Source: Calvatia gigantea (Eukaryota; Basidiomycota; Agaricomycetes; Agaricales; Lycoperdaceae). Taken from it: DNA of 64,000 bases. Position 1 is the first letter of the stretch; the number at the start of each line of letters is the position of its first letter. The notes beneath the pieces are model-generated. The model did not search any database and was not told the DNA's origin. It worked only from the letters and a program-made list of their open reading frames with translations. The DNA is taken from positions 372,001 through 436,000 of the forward strand of contig JACAAK010000007.1 in the NCBI GenBank assembly GCA_025093985.1, given 5' to 3'. Positions 11,308 through 22,995 of the stretch are shown piece by piece. The position numbers and the translations under genes were made by a program.

Positions 11308-14300
11308 TCAGGGTCCGGAAGCGCCTTCTGAAGAAGGTTCCATCTTCTCAACTTCCTGGGAGGACGCAGAGCCCGAGGGTACCGTGTTCATGTGTGTTAT
11401 TTGTTGCCAAAGGTTCCGATGAGTTCCTTTTGCGGTTGCCTTCGAGATAAACGGGCGAACAGAATCGAGACCGGTCGGTGTTTTCGTTTTCGTAAGCACT
11501 GGTTCTTCGCCTTGCCACACGTGAAGGGTGTGACTATCAATGCCAGTGGTGGCGAAAACGGCAGTGCCATCACTTGACATCTTCCAGCTCAAACAACGCA
11601 CACCATCATCCCGTAATATCTGCGCCTCGAAGCGCTGAAGGGGTGCACCAGACTCTCGACGCCAAACATCAATTGCGCCAGCTATGTTTGATTATGAACA
11701 GGTCACAAGTTGATGGGGACCGGACTCACTTGACGTGACGCTTAAGACAAATTGATTGTAATTTCCCCCTATGCGGGTGGGGCCAATGTAGTCTCCTGGG
11801 TTAGCGTGCGGGGTGACGGTTCGTTTCTTGAGTCGGGCCGTGATCTCTGTACCTTTGAGGCCAGCGTCCAAGGACCACAACTGAAAAGCTCCCTGCAAGG
11901 ACATCGTTCAAAGAAGGGACCTCAACGGGATGTAATCACTGACCTCATCCTTGTGAGTTATCATTAAATCGAGCTCACCTGCAATAGGGTGTATACCGCA
12001 GATATTCTCAAGGACAGGGATTTGGCTGCACAGGGTCAGCTCAGTCCACAGGTCGTTAAGGGAACGAACATACTAGATTGCCTCTTTCTGGTCCATGTCA
12101 TAAACTCCGCACTTTTGAGTGCGAGAAATAAGCTCAGGAAGGATAATGAACTCACTCACGACCCGCTTTTCTGATCGGCCACTTGCGGGCTCAAACTGTT
12201 CCGGGGACTTGGCGACACGAGTAACCAAAATCAAGTAGTTAGTCTTCCTCTCAAAGCAGATGGACCGCACGTGCATATGGTCGAAACGATAAACTGCCAT
12301 CTGGGCCGGATGAGAAAAGTGAGTCGGGGGGCAAGGGGAAGCCCGCACCAATCGTGTGAGGTTCTGGGAACGTGTGAGTACCGATCGACGGAGGAGGTAG
12401 CGCCTAGCTAACCATTTTAAACACGCAACTGTGCTCCGCCACGAGGAAGGCTGTTGTTTCCATGTTTGTGTTTGAGAGTCGCACATCAAACCATACATCA
12501 GCAGCTTACTGTCATCCCCACACCATTTCACATCCTTAACGGTGTGGTGGCGTTCGACGGTATGTAGAGCCTTTGCCACCTTTTATCAAGGAAGGGTGAA
12601 TCGATCAGGTTGGCGTTCCGGCGCAGAGTACTTACAAGATCCCAGACATCAAATCGATGATCGAATTTGATGATGAGCTTCGTCCCAGATGGTGACCTGA
12701 GATCACGGGTGAGGCCAACTCTAGTGAAAGAATCACCAACATACCACACAAGTCGTTCGGCAACAACGGTCCCCTCATGCCAGGTGTCTGCGACAACCTC
12801 CAAGCTCTAATCCATTGTTAAGAGCATTCAGTGGTCCGGCAACAGAGATAAAAATACCTCAGAATCAAGTACTGCAGTCCACGATTGGTGTGTACGCTCC
12901 CTTGCGCTAAGTGCTGTCAATGGTTTCTACTGTCCACAGTAAGGTAACTAACCAAGCAACAGCAAGCCATTTGCCGTCTTCTGAGTAAGCTACATCGTGT
13001 ATTGTTCCATATCGTGCGAACTCGACGGTTCTTTCTGGTTCTGAATTGATGTTCAGTTGTGTCGTTGGGACGGAGGGAACATTAGTGTCGATGTGGAGTC
13101 TACTTCTTGATGATGGTAGAAGTTTTGGATGATTACGTTTATGTTGGTTCCCCGCGGACAGAAAAGCAGTTACAGTGGTATTCAGCATGCTGACATTCTT
13201 GACGTTGTCTTGCAACCTTGCTCTCAGGTTTCCACCAAAGCCTTTCTTGCTTGGAGGCTCTTCTACTGTGCCATCCTCTTCTTCCACGCTATCAAGGTCT
13301 TCTTGGGTAGTGCCCCGATGAGCTTGCAATTTAAGGGAGGATAAAGCAGTTGAAAGGGCGCCGGCGATGCCACTTGGAAGAAAGGAAAGCTTGCTGATGT
13401 CTGAGTGGATAGATTCTCCGCTGGACTTGATAATATCCGCTTGTTGCGTTAAAGCGGGCGAAACCCATATCTCGTAGACCATCCAGATGAGGATAGCGAC
13501 GAGCCCGATAAATGTTACTCCTGTGGCAGCGACGGTTACAGGGGGGGTGTAAAATGCCTATGAAAAGCGGGAATGTGAATGTAGCGAGCAGTGCAGACCC
13601 ACACGAAAGCGCATACCTGCCCCGAAGAATATGCGTAAAAGACAAGCCCCGCTGAAAAGAAAATGATAGAGATTCCAAGAAAGACCAGCTGCGATCCCTC
13701 GACCCACATGGTCACCCAGAACGGAAGTTTGCGACCGCGCGATCCACTGAGCTATCTCATGAGGGGAGACAACACAAAATTATCTTGAGGACTTACGAGC
13801 GTGTTTCCTTCCATGCCATAGCCAACAGGCTGTTTAATGCCGCACCGACACTGAACACCAACGAAGTAAACCAGAGCATACTCGCAGCGAGCAATGTTGT
13901 CGTTTGCGGCTCTGTGGCTGTTGACATTGAAAGTGTACTTGCTGTGACACCCGAGAAGAATGTAGCAACAGTCAAGATGTTTGTGAGGTTTTGCGAAGAA
14001 CGCTGCTGCTCGTGACTTATTGCAGATACGCCTCCCAAAGAGGTCAATATCGGTGAAAAATGCACATTGGCGACAGGAACTTACCGACTTCAGTAAATTC
14101 GCTAATTGCGGTCGCGAGCTTTTCAAAATCGCTCTCAAGTTCATCGGTGAATTGGTGAATGTAGCGCTGGATCGGTGGCGTATTTAATCGACCTGGTAAG
14201 TTACGAGAAAGGTCATAACCCAGTGCGGCATCTTGAGATCGACAGCACTTACCGGAGTATACTCTAGCGCATGACCCGCGGTACTAATTGGCATGAGTAA

Positions 14301-14880
14301 CAAGTACTGTGGAAGAATAATATAGAACTTTACCAACAAATCATGTTCCAAAGTCAGTAACAAGGACTTTAAATGCAGTCCTTCGTCCTACGATGCGATC
14401 AGTCCGATAATTGCGACGATGGTGTTGGACAACAAACCCACCGTAAATTCCCTGAATTCGTCAATCCTTACATGCAACAAACTGAAAGACTGAGCCAACT
14501 GTTCCAGAACCTCGGGTAAGATGTCGAATGGAGGCAAAGGACCGCGAAAATATCGAGGGTGCATAAAAAAGTGCTCCCAGTTTGGATCGCGTGATTTCGA
14601 GGTGCAGTCCTTGTGAGCTAGCTCGTAGAGTTCCGGGAGAAGAGCTGTAGCGTTCCGGAAGAATACTTCGCGTGTCCTTCGGAGCATCTCCCGGGCCTTT
14701 TTGATGGCTAATAGTAAACCTGCGACACGCCCGAGTCTTAAGCAATCGTTTGCAAACTTTCCACACTACGAAACCAAGGATCAGCCCCAACCATGTCATT
14801 TATAGGGCGTTGACCCGCCTGTTTATCCAATTCGTTGATCCTCCTGATGAGAGTCATGTGAATCACGTAAGTTGTTCTGT
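11308..14880 (-). CDS. Membrane-anchored WD40-repeat protein B, paralogue of A (exons not fully resolved)
   Basis: Same architecture and orientation as protein A, so the two arose by tandem duplication. N-terminal helical region at complement 14388-14780 (LGRVAGLLLAIKKAREML, aligning with LGRISGLLRSVKRL of A, then VLEQLAQSFSLLHVRIDEF). Hydrophobic segments follow at 13810-13960 (SLVFSVGAALNSLLAMAW), 13620-13710 (LVFLGISIIFFSAGLVFYAY) and 13440-13545 (near WMVYEIWV). A charged Ser-rich linker (12960-13400) leads to propeller blades: YGTIHDVAYSEDGKWLAVAW, IIKFDHRFDVWDL near 12650, FQLWSLDAG near 11880, SHTLHVWQGEEP near 11520. The stop is at 11308. The first exon is unclear: an ATG near 14858 gives a frame that is one base out with the conserved helical region, so either a small intron was missed or there is an indel. 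Ligand and function are unknown. Confidence 0.7.
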
Positions 14881-15756
14881 TTGAAACTACCTTACAGTGA
14901 GAAACAGAGGAAGGAATCCTTTATCCCTTCATTGTGTGTATATGAGTAATCAAAAGATCTTGGGGATTCTGCCGCGATGCCAGTAGGTCCTATCGCTATT
15001 GGAATTTAAGGTCAACGAACTAACGCAATTTAGGAACGCCTTTTGCTCACCAGATGTAGATGAATGCTCCATCGACACCCTGCAGAAATGAGCTCTCAGT
15101 GGACGGGATGATGTCCTCCACGAGCCTTCAGAGAAAGAAAGAGGTGTGTGAACTGTTGGTTGTTGGTTAGTAAAGGGGGTGTGATAGGGTTTGGTGCTTT
15201 ACCAAAATAATTCCAAGCGCCTGAAAAATCAAAAAAAGGAAAGGAATTCCGAGGGATGCCATTCGGCATCGATTAAACCGGCCGTTATTGAGGGAACCGA
15301 ACAAACTGCAACACATGCTTTGGGGCAACATTGTTCGAGGAAGGTAATGTCTAAAAAAAGATGGAGTGGTTTGGTCATGCATTATGTTCGTGTCTGAGCT
15401 GGCGCTCCCGGTTCTTTCGCCATATCTGCCGGCGCTCGATTTGCCGAAGGGAAACAGGAAAAGGACGACACTCATTTGTGAATTACATCAATCACCCTAA
15501 TAGTATCCGTCAGGAATATCCCTTCACGAGTCCAAAAGTTACGAGGTATTGTCCTACAAATTGACGCTCTATACACGAAGGTATAGCGACCAGCACTTAG
15601 AAAATTAATTTTGGGTTCAGAGGAGCATAATGATGAATGGCAGGTATCAGTACATGACAGGCGGAATGATAGGTGGAATGACAGGCAGAATGGCAGACAA
15701 AAACAGAACTTCACAACAAATCAGACAGTAATGCGGTCACGACCTTCACACGCATG
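14881..15756. other. Intergenic region with kinesin 3' flank
   Basis: No gene is visible. The part from about 15400 to 15756 is the 3' untranslated and downstream region of the kinesin gene. It matters because a diverged, inverted copy occurs at 32970-33310, attached to the kinesin tail fragment there. Confidence 0.6.
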
Positions 15757-18731
15757 TCATCGATTTACAGGCGCCACATTCTCCTTGTCACCCAACACCT
15801 CTCTTGGGGACGAAACGCCATTAGCCTTCTTTAATGCTCCACCAGTTCCAAACTCGAATAGTTTGGTTTTCGCAGCAGGATCTCCAGAGCCCGCCGGACC
15901 AATCTCGAAGTCCAGGTCACCATCCGCCCACGGTTCCTCTGGCATAACCTGATCCAGCAGACTCGGCTGCGCGTGTAACTTGTGCACCTCGACACGCATC
16001 GATGGGTTTGCCACCTCCTTCCCCAATTCAAGACTAAGCTCTGAAGGGCGGCGTGTCGGAAATTGTTTATTCTCCTGCTTCTCGGCGAAAATCGTAGCGG
16101 CGCCTCCAGGTGACGGCATAGTGGGTTTGAGCTTCGAGGGTGTCACAAACCCAAGGCCCAGAGAGTCGAATTTACTGACAAACGCAGTGAGTGCTCGACG
16201 TTCATTCTCGAGCTTCGTTCGTGTCCTCTTCTCCCTATCGAGCTGCATAACTAGCTCATCCGCCCATCTCTCCTTCTCTTCTCTTTTCCTTATCTCAACT
16301 TCCAGCTTATCCTTCCATTCCTTCTCCACATCCTCCTCTACAGCTCTTAGGGGTTCGCCGAGGTTCTCCTCATAACCTTTTATGACAATCTCCAGCTCCT
16401 TAATTGTCTTGTTCTGATCCGCGACCAACCTATCCTTTTCACCTTCTGGCGCACTCACGCCAATCTGCGGATGCGCGATCAGTTGCGCCTCCAGTGAAAG
16501 AATTTGGTTCGCCTGCGACTCGAGTTGGGTACGCGCGGCAAGGAGTTCCTGCTGAAGTTGATACGGGGACATATCGAAATCGATTTTACTCGGACTGGCA
16601 GGCCGGGATTCGTCGCCCTTGTTTTCACCAACAGATTGAGATGTGAGGATGAGCCTGTTGAGCTGTTGAATACGATTATTGAGGTCCCGCATCGCTTTGG
16701 ATTCATCGAGTTGCTACGAAGTAGTGAGCCTGTGGTGAAACACGTTTATTTGTGAAGAAAGGAGACGAACCTCTTGAGCAGAAAGGCGACGAGCCCTGAC
16801 TGGCGCCTCGGCTTCCCGTTCAGCAAGTCGTTGCTTGAGATCTTCGATTTCTTTTCTGTAACGCTCAAGAAGAGCCTCCGTATCGACAACTTCTTTCTTC
16901 TGGGCATGAAGCTATAAGATGAATCGGGTGAGTGAAGATATTGGAGAATAGGTACTCTGGGATACGAACCTGTACATTCTTGATGCGCTTGGCAAATTGT
17001 AAGGTACTCATGCTCTCTGCAACCGCGCCAGGATCAGGATTGATCGTGCAGATAACACTAATACGAGCATTGCCAGATAACGATGGTTGTAGCATACGAG
17101 TCAACTTGGAGTTGCGGAATGGGACATGGTCACTGGAAAAAAATTAGTTCTGAAACGTTTCCCTCCGGACGGTGCCCGCTTACTTCTTGCGTTTAGCAGC
17201 ATTATCCGCGAGTGTCCCGATAACAGTACCGAGTGTAAGTAAGCTATAAAAACGTGTTAGACCATTTAATGTGAACGGAAAATCGTTAGATGCCTTGTGT
17301 TGATGTATTTTCCTTCCCTAGTCCTTTCCTTGTCTGAGGTGGCCTTTTCAGAACCAGCAAGATCAATCAAACTCTAAACCAACAATGAGGCTTCCATGTC
17401 CCGTAGATGAAGGCAACGATTAAACGCCTACACACCAGAACCGAAGTTTGAACACTCCTCCCTCCCCGAGCCTGAAGCCTCGGACCGCCGGGACCAGGCG
17501 TCTGCCTCCCACCCAGTCCAGGAGTCTGGCGACCATTGTTCCTCCCACCGAGAACAGTTTCATCTTCCTCTCCATTTCCGCGTTCCCGGCTCTCAATAAC
17601 GAGGCGAAAAACGCTGTGACTGCGACTACTCCGATCATTCCAATCCGTACACGCGGTGCGGCGGTTCCCCTCTCCGCGCTTCAACACTTCCTTGACGCTC
17701 TTCAAACTTGTCACGACCTCCTCACGTAACGGTGTTAAAATTACATCACCGCCACTGCCCCCTTGAATCTGCACTGGATTTGCAGCAGCCAAGGAGGGAG
17801 GTGCGAGGAGGTCGTGGATGTTTTCGTTGTAGATTTCCAAGTAGGAACACCGCAAAAGATATTCTCGGGTGGGAGTTTGTCGGATGAAGGCAAACACATC
17901 GCGCATTGCACGGGGTATGATTCCTGGTTCTCCCTCATCTCCACTGAGGGTATAGGTTTTTCCAGACGCAGTCTGTCCGTAGGCAAAAATAACGGCGTTA
18001 TAACCTTCCATGGCAGCATGGACGTGTGATCGGCCAACAGTGGTATAGATGGGTTTATTAGGGGATCCGGTAAGAACAGCATCGAAAGTGAAGGTGGTGG
18101 GATTGACTCCGGAGGTAGAATTTTTGGCGTAGGCTGGATCCAGCTTAACGCTGTTGGTCAAGGTTGTGGGTGTCCAGGCGGAATGGCTTCCTGGAGGACG
18201 TACGCTAATATTTACACCATGTTTAGAATCTTACGACATGAGATACTTGAAGCAACCTTACCGAATTGAAACCATGACTTTGTCTTGTTTACCATGGTCG
18301 AGCATAGCGGCCTGGAGCCAGGCCTCATCAATTTCACCAGAAATTTCGGCTTCTTCAATTGTTTGATAGTCCACAAGCACTTGTTCTGGGTCGACATTGC
18401 TCACGTCCATTTCCCCCGTTGCGGGCATGAGAGAAGGGCTTTCAGCGCCTTTTCTCGGCGAAGCTGGAGTCCGTGGTCGACTTGGAGTGCCATCCCGCTT
18501 CGTCGGAGATGATGGCGCAGATGAGAGCACAGATTTGGTCTTGGAAAAATTCTTGCTGCGAGATTCAACTGAAAGCGGTGCCTTGATACGTTTGTGAGTC
18601 GATGCGAGTATATTTGGTGTAATCGTTCGAGAAAGTCGGTTAGGAAGGTCGGAAGAAGTCGAGGCGGTCGATCCAGACGATGAGCTTCGTGCTGGTGCAA
18701 ATGGGCCTGTCTTGAAGGGTAACGAGGCCAT
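15757..18731 (-). CDS. Kinesin, kinesin-7 (Kip2/CENP-E-like), intact
   Basis: Microtubule motor. Seven exons keep frame: complement of 18262-18731, 17442-18204, 17294-17373, 17184-17243, 16970-17132, 16771-16911 and 15757-16713, giving 877 residues. A Ser/Pro/Lys-rich N-terminal extension of about 155 residues precedes the motor (VSIRVRPPGS). The motor has the P-loop GQTASGKT, switch I NDRSSRSH, switch II DLAGSE, the helix INTSLLTLGTVIGTLADNA, and the conserved end RNSKLTRMLQPSLSGN. Coiled-coil follows (LNNRIQQLNRL; EKEWKDKLEVEIRKREEKE) and then a low-complexity tail. The N-terminal extension and motor type match fungal Kip2/Tea2/KipA-class motors that carry cargo to microtubule plus ends; this subfamily call is from general resemblance. 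The intron after 17294 has a GC donor (ACAAG|GCATCT), supported because only that splice gives INTSLL. This is the apparent parent of at least six partial copies downstream. Confidence 0.92.
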
Positions 18732-19612
18732 GCTTACGTTCTGGTCCTGGTGGAGAGTTGAATGATATTTCCTGCGTCCTGTGTGTTCAACCGTGTGAAA
18801 TGGGAGACGCAACTCATGCATCATGTACACATGTGACCGCATTTTGATCGCTGATCGGATCCTTTGTTCCGTCGCGACCCGGATCATTTTTACGACAGAT
18901 TTTTCCCAACCCCAAGATGCCACCAGCGAGCAGGTATGTTACGATGTATATAATTTGGAACAGAATCAAGTATACATGTCACTTCTTATGCACCCACAGC
19001 AAAGTATGTACCATCACAAGGCCACACCCTTTCTTTTGCTAGATTTCTCCTCTTCCTCCTTCCCAGTGCTACCAGTCGAGTCAAACCCGTCCCAGCGCTG
19101 GTTGACCCAGGCCTAGTGCCGTTGGTTGGCCTGACGGAAATCGTTTTGATTTCCATGCGATCTTCAGTCGTTCTGGCACTGGCTATCCCCACCCTTGTAT
19201 CACCGGTCGCCCTGACGCCGCCCTCTCTTTTATTGCGTAACTCCTCAAGATTGTCGTCAAGAGCCTTGTTAACCTGCGGCAAGCAGAAGGTCAAGACTCA
19301 GGCCGTAGACCACTCATGACGTTGGAACGCAGCACTATCTTGGTACTCCTCGTGACTTTTTACAAGCTTATTACATGGTGTCTCCCCTACTCTTAAGACA
19401 AATAGCAGTTCCGTGATGTTTCACTTGCAACGATTTTAGGATTACTTAAAGGTTGCCGACTATACTCTGCCACAACTTGACTACATTACCAGAGGAGTTG
19501 CCAGATTGAAATTATCTGTGGGTAGGGCCTTCAGCATGTCCTCAAGACCTTCCAGCGCTGCAGAAAATACTATGAATTATTCCATTTCCTCATGTCTAAA
19601 GAGTATACTATT

Positions 19613-20572
19613 GTGGTCAGTAGGTTTCTGTAAGGGGTTATTCCCCACCCTTTCCGTTTTTGGACTTATCTTCATTTCTTTATTGCGTGCCGTTCTTCCT
19701 TACTCTATTTTCCTTTGTTTTGTGACATAAAAACAAATGCAAACTTACTCCCTATATAATGCCCTGTATGTCGAGCTGTTACAGCTCGACTATTATCTTT
19801 TTGTTATACGTACGTTTACCGATATACACGGGTCGAGCGTATTTCGTGTGACTTAAGATATATAGCCCGTAAAGCGTCCCGCTTTACAGTTTCAAATTGG
19901 ACACAGGGTTTCAAACTGGACTCCCACGTAAGCACTTCATCACCGTTGCACAGAACTTTTGGCATACTCATAGAAAAATGACCTTTGCATATGTAAAAAA
20001 AATCTCGTGGCAAGATCTTGTTTCTGCAGCCCACAAAAAAAATTCAGAACAAATACGGCTCGATCAATTCTGGGGTATTTCCCATTGGACTTCATAGCAT
20101 TCATACATAAAATTTGAAAAATTTACTGTGGACAGACATATGACTTTGGAATACTAATACCAAATACGAGGGGGATTGGATTGTTCATGAAGGCTACAGA
20201 CAGAGGGATGTCGGAGATGTGATTTTTGTCCGTCACACCATGAGGATCAAGAGCAAACAAGGCTAGTGTCATATTGATGATGTATTAAGTACTAGTAATG
20301 TTATATTAACTACCAATGTATCGATGCATTAATGACTAAAGCCGTGATACAGTGCAGTGACTCGTCGTGACCCGGTTTAAAACTCTTTGGCAAATTCAGG
20401 TATTCTTGCCCCAGTGAAGGCAATTCATGCGCATCCCGTCTACGAATTTCTTTCCAGACTGAAAAAGGTGGGCCGCATAACATATTGAAATTTAAAGGGG
20501 ATTGACTTGGTGGATGATTTTTAGAGGACAGACAAAAAAAGTGTTTGAAACTCTATCACTGTGTTAGTAGGC
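19613..20572. mobile_element. Insertion of about 960 bp in an intron of G1 (possible transposon remnant)
   Basis: In G3 the corresponding intron is about 55 bp, and its sequence continues directly across the point where G1 is interrupted. In G1 the two intron halves lie at about 19560-19612 and 20573-20600. The insert has no coding capacity that I can see. It contains a perfect palindrome at 19770-19790 (10-bp arms, GTCGAGCTGT/ACAGCTCGAC, one-base spacer) whose arms share the core of the larger palindrome at 31441-31509. I could not define terminal repeats or a target duplication, so the element class is unknown. Confidence 0.5.
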
Positions 20573-20792
20573 TGTAGCATACCGTCCCTGGTCAGTGCCG
20601 CTCTCTCGGAGTTGTATGATGGGGGCGCTGAGCAACTTGAAAAGAAAAGGGAACTTAGCTCGGGAACGATACCGTATGGAGTATGTACTACCTGCATAGC
20701 TGTATGACAAACTTTGCGAAACTCGTCCAGAGTCGCCTGTGCTTGATTTCGCGTCTCCACAACAATAATGTTCATGCCCTTGGCGTAGTTCT

Positions 20793-20882
20793 CAAGCTGA
20801 GCTTAATTCTTGGATCCCCCTTCAAGCTGAGCACGATTCTCAGATTCCACCTCAAGCTGAACGCGATTCTCAGATCCCCAAA
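20793..20882 (-). repeat. Three tandem 30-bp repeats coding a 10-residue coiled-coil unit (G1)
   Basis: Three imperfect 30-bp units, each beginning CAAGCTGA on the + strand, encode on the - strand a 10-residue unit of the type ENRAQLEGGS. G3 has four such units at 37019-37138; G2 has none that I can see. The TAA in G1 lies in the last translated unit. Confidence 0.8.
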
Positions 20883-21148
20883 GCGCCTTGCAGAACTTGA
20901 GGGCGTCATTGCTGAGTGTAAGCGGCGTTGACGCTGTTCTTCACAGCCTTTTCGATGCTTGTACATTTCCTTCAGGGGGGCAGGCCTGTGCGAACAAATA
21001 TGCTGTTTGGCCCATCATTTGTTAGAGCTTCCCTGACTACCCACCTAATTGTCTCGCTTGCGCTATATGCCTTTTCTATCTTACCCAGTTTCTCGCCCAA
21101 TGTTCTCAACAATTCTGCCACTTGCTTCTCCGCACCTGAGCTTAACAT

Positions 21149-21533
21149 ATCCTATGCTGTGAGGGGAGATGGACGGCTGTAAAGGAAGATGGAATGAAGC
21201 CAAACGATGTGGCGTAAATGATATTATACTAACCCGAGGATCCTCACCCTCTCCTCGTTGTCGGGGAAAAACTCACAGATAACTTTGCGTTTATGGACTG
21301 CTGTGCTTCGAGCAGTTGGCTTCTCATCGACAGGTGGTGACTCCAAGAATAGAAGATCGGCTCAACTGATTACGTTCGGGGGCTATGATGGTGTGCAACT
21401 TCCTTTTATCCGGAGGTTCCAATATGCTAAAGGCAACGTAACAGCACCATAATTGTTATTGTGACGGGAAAAACGCAGCTCTTCATATTTCCTAGTTCAT
21501 CTCTCAATAGCAGTCGCCCTTCCCTCCACAGCC
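21149..21533. promoter_or_regulatory. Divergent intergenic region between G1 and H1
   Basis: G1 (-) and H1 (+) start 385 bp apart, back to back. The equivalent G3/H3 spacer (37523-37952) keeps the same order. The 70 bp before the H start is strongly conserved between the copies (GGGAAAAACGCAGCTCTTCA, then CTTCCCTCCACAG just before the ATG). This suggests a shared or at least constrained promoter; no specific factor site is recognised. Confidence 0.5.
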
Positions 21534-22470
21534 ATGACACCTATTCTCCCGACGTTAGTGTCCCAATTCTGGGTGAGCAATCGCAATCAAACCCGAGCAA
21601 AGGTTGTTGTTCTCACCAACACAACCGTATCAACAGCACCCACCCAACGAAAGCTTTATCAACGACCTCGCCAGGTGGTGCGCAACTGGAGTCAAAGCCA
21701 CCTCCAGTATCCGTCGTGAATTGCCACCTGGTGGACGTCGCGACGCCTATTTTGAACGATATGCAACATTGATATTCGAGCAGTGTGACAGAATATTGAA
21801 GATTGTTGGCAGCCTCCATACGTACGCTCTCGAATACTCGCGACTAGTTTTCAGTCTGGTGATAGATCCCCGTTCCGAGGCCAAGAGCTATCTCGAGGGG
21901 AGCATTACTATGGCTGGTGAACTCTCCCGTAACATCATATCCCTATGCGGGACCCAGAGGGAGGGAGGGAGGCTCCTTTCCCGAATCGATGTGCCAGGGC
22001 AGCTTCAGCGTCTAGAGGAGGTTAGGAGTGCATTCGCCGGGGTGGGAAATGCCTTGAAGTCTCTGTCTGAGTATTTCGAGGGGCATCTCTCTCACCTGCG
22101 TTCCTTGTTGACTGAAGAAAGTTTTGGCAACGACCTCGTTTCATTCGAAGACGCCGTCATCAGGGTTCATGAAGCATGGTGGGCTTACAGCAAGTCTAGT
22201 CGGGTAGTGATGCATCGTATTTCCAAGGCGGCCGACTTCATCGCTGTTACTTCGCGAGAGACCCCCGCACATAGCCCGGCCCAAAGGCCTGGGAAAACGA
22301 AATCACCACTTCCCGTGCAGATGAGCGAGGGGGGGATGCAGGAAGTAGGACAAACTTCACAGAGACACATCGGTCGGACGACGCAGGATAGACCTCAAAA
22401 GCTCAAGCCACAGAGAAAACTCATCCGCATGTTCAAGGACTTCCTCTGTCGTTTGGGAATGAGGTCATAG
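21534..22470 (+). CDS. Gene H copy 1, intact; unrecognised helical protein of 290 aa
   Basis: Two exons, 21534-21572 and 21637-22470, join in phase 0 (TGG|CAC) and give 290 residues. I do not recognise the family. The protein is almost entirely predicted helix: SFINDLARWCATGV, then YFERYATLIFEQCDRILKIV, a long amphipathic stretch with LQRLEEVRSAFAGVGNALKS, and HRISKAADFIAV. A flexible Ser/Pro/Gln-rich segment follows, and a basic, amphipathic C-terminal tail (PQRKLIRMFKDFLCRLG). No signal peptide or clear membrane span is seen. The same start, intron position and upstream block are conserved in H3 (37953-38937), while H2 (32440-32734) keeps only the N-terminal part. Of the three copies this is the only one with an undisturbed reading frame. 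It sits between divergent G1 and convergent K1, both decayed. Confidence 0.75.
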
Positions 22471-22995
22471 GGAATTATGCAGCAGGTTGGGCAGCGGAGA
22501 CCACCGCGCATTGCGCTTGTATGGTGATGCGCTTGTAGTGCTGGGATAGGTTATAGGCGCTTGCATAATCCCTTAACACATGGTTCACACTTTAGGATAT
22601 GCATTTATCGACCTTGTTCATTAAGGGATGATTTCCTTACACTACGTGTGCTCTCCAATAAACCCCAGTGATTTCACTTAATAATACCGAATAACCCTTC
22701 TTATTAGAGGGGTACTGTACGTCTAAAGATAGAAGCGAGTCTGTGCGCTACGGGGCGTGCTGCCTCACGCTGTGGTACAAGACCTCATTTGCCATCGCCG
22801 GATGTGGCACATAATGCATTACAACCTGTTTTGGGGTTTGACAGTTTTGGCCGATTTTACCCTCCTCGCAAACTCCGAGTCTTCGCTCCTTGCCAAAGAT
22901 ATAGTCAAATCCTCATGTGTATGCGGCAATTTATTCAAAAAGAGGCACCATAACGACTGTAGGCAACATACTAAAAATGTGGGATTTGTCAGAAA
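22471..22995. other. Intergenic region between H1 and K1
   Basis: Contains the 3' flanks of convergent H1 and K1. Parts resemble the corresponding interval after H3 (39000-40080). No gene seen. Confidence 0.5.

Larger units (their letters stand above)
18985..21148 (-). pseudogene. Gene G copy 1, decayed (unrecognised helical protein)
   Basis: Pseudogene of a family I do not recognise, also present as G2 (29813-31193) and G3 (36299-37522). It starts at complement 21148 (MLSSGAEKQVAELLRTLGEK), has an intron, a coiled-coil with three 10-residue repeats (20793-20882), then QATLDEFRKV (about 20710-20740), and the helical exon LEGLEDMLKAL near 19540. The C-terminal exon begins VNKALDDNLEELRN near 19270. 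It is broken by several lesions compared with G3: an in-frame TAA in the repeats, an 11-bp deletion near 20630, a one-base deletion near 19490, and an insertion of about 960 bp in the intron between 19612 and 20573. No function can be inferred. Its 3' end lies just upstream of the intact kinesin. Confidence 0.7.

Noticed and set aside
19740..19800. Palindrome GTCGAGCTGT/ACAGCTCGAC as a terminator hairpin
   Set aside because: It lies within an insertion in an intron of a eukaryotic pseudogene; bacterial-type terminators are not expected.
20793..20882. 30-bp repeats as a CRISPR-like array
   Set aside because: The units are contiguous without spacers and are in frame within a coding region of a eukaryotic gene.
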